From Cololabis saira (lineage: Eukaryota > Chordata > Actinopteri > Beloniformes > Belonidae), in assembly GCF_033807715.1 (NCBI RefSeq), contig NC_084590.1, forward strand, positions 35,057,505 to 35,121,504: DNA of 64,000 nt. The letters are read 5' to 3'. Of this stretch, positions 61,741 through 64,000 are shown in pieces. The notes below the pieces were generated by a model. That model was not told the DNA's origin. It searched no databases and saw nothing but the letters and a program-made list of their open reading frames with translations. Within the stretch, counting starts at the first letter, position 1. Each line of letters opens with the position of its first letter. The translations under genes were made by a program, and so were the position numbers.

Positions 61741-63615
61741 TGTTGACAATATTTGCAGAGTCTCTAAAAGCAGGAGATCAGTATGATATAATGACAATGT
61801 TGTAACAACAACTGTAACAACTGCTGTTTTTCATATAAAACTAACTTCACAACACAAAGAATAATTTATTTACTGCAAGAAGTACAGGGATTGAATTCTG
61901 GTGTCAAGGTGGCTAATTTTACATCAAGTATTATGTTTAGATTGTATTTAGATTAGGAATATTGACATGCAGTGAGATTTTAAGGGCCGTTTAGGCAAAT
62001 ATTGGCAAAATGTGTGTGTAGGGCGAGGCGTGTCTCTTTCAAAGGATGTTTGGTCAAACCTGCATGTATTCTGTTAAAAGCAGCACGAAGGACTTTTATT
62101 CACATTAAAACTTCAGGTTTAACTTTGCCTGAAAGAATAGTGGCTTAGTTTAATGAAGCGTCGTCTCTGTGCAGCCATCTTTCATGCCTGCTATTAGTAA
62201 AAACCAGACCAGAGAAGTTCCAGCCCCCGTCCTGGTGGGACAACTGCACATTGCTTACGGTACTATGTCATCTATCAACAACGATGAAACTAGCTGACAG
62301 AGCTACAGTGAACATCATGGCAGAAGCGACTGATCAAGAAAGTGATGACAGAATCGATAAAGACGTTGTATTTGAGAAACCCTTTTGTGCTGCTTTGTGC
62401 TGCAAATGTGAGGGGAAAAAGATAAATAGGGGCTGATGTAATAATTGTTTGAAAACATGTTATTTGAGATCAATCGCCCGTAGATGAAACCATAGGAGCT
62501 AACGACAGTAAAAGGATTCAAGAGGTTGCACGAGATTTTACATGAGATATGCGTTTAAAACCAGATTAAATGCCCTTAACCCTCAGCTATACCTACAACG
62601 GAGTGAGTGGCCCACTTTGTTCATTTTCACCTTGTTGTCATAGCAACAGTGCAGCCGGAGACAGCTTTATCATATGTTGCATGATGAGGATGCTAATGTG
62701 TGGAGAAGCGGCGACGCGCCGGTGGTTCCGGGGCCGGAGCGGTGCATACGTGACCCGCCGTCTGTGCACCTCGTTGCTGAGAGGCACTGTTTGTTTTCTC
62801 AGCGTCTGTCTCTGGGCTGCAGTGCCAGGCTGCTCACCACACAACAACAATAGTGTTTGGAGCAGGAGTCCCGAGAGAAGCCTCCTGTCTTCCTGTCTTG
62901 TGAACAGAACTTCCTGTCTGGACGGAGGGAGGGGTGGACCATTTATTTATTTCCAGCTCTGTTTGAAAAGAAGAGGGGGGAAACTCTCCTTATGCAACGG
63001 GTTCATTAGGATCTGTAATTGTTATTAGCATGCATTTGATGTTGAGGTTAGCACACAGGAATACGCATGTCGGAGAGCGTAACAATGGGCAAAGGGGTAC
63101 TTCAAATGATAATGATTATTATTACTGCGGCGAGGATGTCGGAGAGGTTGTGAATCAACCCCATGCTGATGGCTTTCCGCTCAAGTGTCTGGCTTCTCCA
63201 GCAATTTGCCCGTCGAGCGACCACTGTGAAGCATGTCGTCTTTGATGGTTAATTTCCTTTTACAAATGTAGTGCACACTGAAGTTGAAATTTTAGATGTT
63301 GGCACAAGAGCATGGCCTGACCCGTCCTTGCTATACACGCTTGGCAACGCACCAAATTCAAATGCATGCAAAGCAAAAATGCCCATAGTTTGAAAGACGG
63401 GAGCGTCACATCACCTTCACACATCCAAGTGGTTTGCCTAGTTGGTCTTGGTTGCTTATGGTTCTAATGCAACTAAAGTTTCTTTATACTTGTGTCTTTC
63501 TCAAACATTTAGGCTACAGTTTAGAAGGTAGAAGTGCAAAATCAGTACTTACGGTAATACTAGTGTAACCTGTTTGTGGAAAATGATGGAATACAACGAA
63601 TTTCACCCAGTTACA
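61741..63615. other. TSR1 intron or intergenic, no gene identified
   Basis: Short frames at 62,251-62,436 and 62,570-63,028 have no recognisable domain. A CpG-bearing patch at 62,690-62,780 is present. No tRNA or TSR1 exon was seen. Confidence 0.35.
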
Positions 63616-64000
63616 TGTAGTGGGCGACCGATAATCGGCCGTGGCCGATTATCGAATTCGATATTCATAATTTTCATTAATAATCGGTATTGGCCCCCCC
63701 CAATAAAAAATCGAAAATAAATCATTTCGATTTTTTTTTTTTTTTTAAAGAAAAATTAAGAAATTTACTGAAATACTGCATTTTCTTTTTGTATTAAGAA
63801 TGTTCAACATGCTCAAACTTAAGTAAACTTAAGTAAATATTTGCACTTAAAAAAACAACCTGTGTAGCCATTTTCACAACCTGTACTGTTTGGTTGTTTG
63901 TCATGTGTACTAGTTAGCTTACTGTTACTACCTCCAAGTAGGCACTTGCTGTGGTTTGGGTCTGGGAATTGGGAGTATTGTGCCTGACTGTTCTAAAATT
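63616..64000. mobile_element. Repeat fragment with AATCGG palindrome, cut by window end
   Basis: GTGGGCGACCGATAATCGGC then CCGATTATCGAATTCGATAT is a typical fish DNA-transposon or repeat terminus. The other end is outside the window. Confidence 0.5.

Noticed and set aside
62570..63245. Possible additional gene near the right edge
   Set aside because: Open frames of 70-150 codons have no domain, no matching splice sites in phase with TSR1, and an ordinary composition for repeat-bearing intron DNA.

Overview
This window is nuclear DNA of a teleost fish. It holds multi-exon vertebrate genes with GT-AG introns, dense fish-type interspersed repeats (LINE tails, hAT and palindromic MITEs, (AT)n microsatellites) and a Ty3/Gypsy-type retroelement. 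I cannot name the species.

Layout: 1-1930 is a satellite array of about 211 bp units that runs off the left edge. 2926-5953 (+) is a complete GMF gene (best fit GMFG): seven coding exons, 142 codons, with a textbook U12-type AT-AC intron. It is tail-to-tail with PAF1 (12710-6460, -): 14 exons, 542 aa, one GC-AG intron, and LINE and MITE insertions in its introns. 16112-15624 (-) is a small three-exon gene for a 69-aa membrane protein that I do not recognise. 16.2-23.2 kb is a repeat-rich gap with Tc1 and LINE relics, a long palindromic MITE, a roughly 675-bp tandem duplication and a complete hAT-type element with perfect TIRs and an 8-bp target duplication. 23.3-26.7 kb is the highlight: a Gypsy-like Gag-protease ORF whose RT/RNase H region is replaced by an intronless fragment of a host ST6GALNAC-type sialyltransferase. 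The fragment runs straight into the last codons of the RNase H region, and a 3' LTR follows. 27.7-46.0 kb (-) is a full TAOK1 kinase gene: 19 coding exons, 1025 aa, 3.4-kb 3' UTR, and several transposons in its introns. 49.0-49.5 kb is its likely CpG-rich promoter. 52779-59825 (+) is the 5' part of TSR1: seven exons, 460 codons, continuing off the right edge.

The host genes do unrelated housekeeping jobs: actin-branch pruning (GMF), transcription elongation (PAF1), a stress/MAP3 kinase (TAOK1) and 40S ribosome maturation (TSR1). All exon models below were assembled by eye from splice sites and reading-frame continuity. Each coding total is a whole number of codons and lies close to the known family length.

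Lineage names for transposons are family-level judgements from termini and protein motifs; no database was searched.
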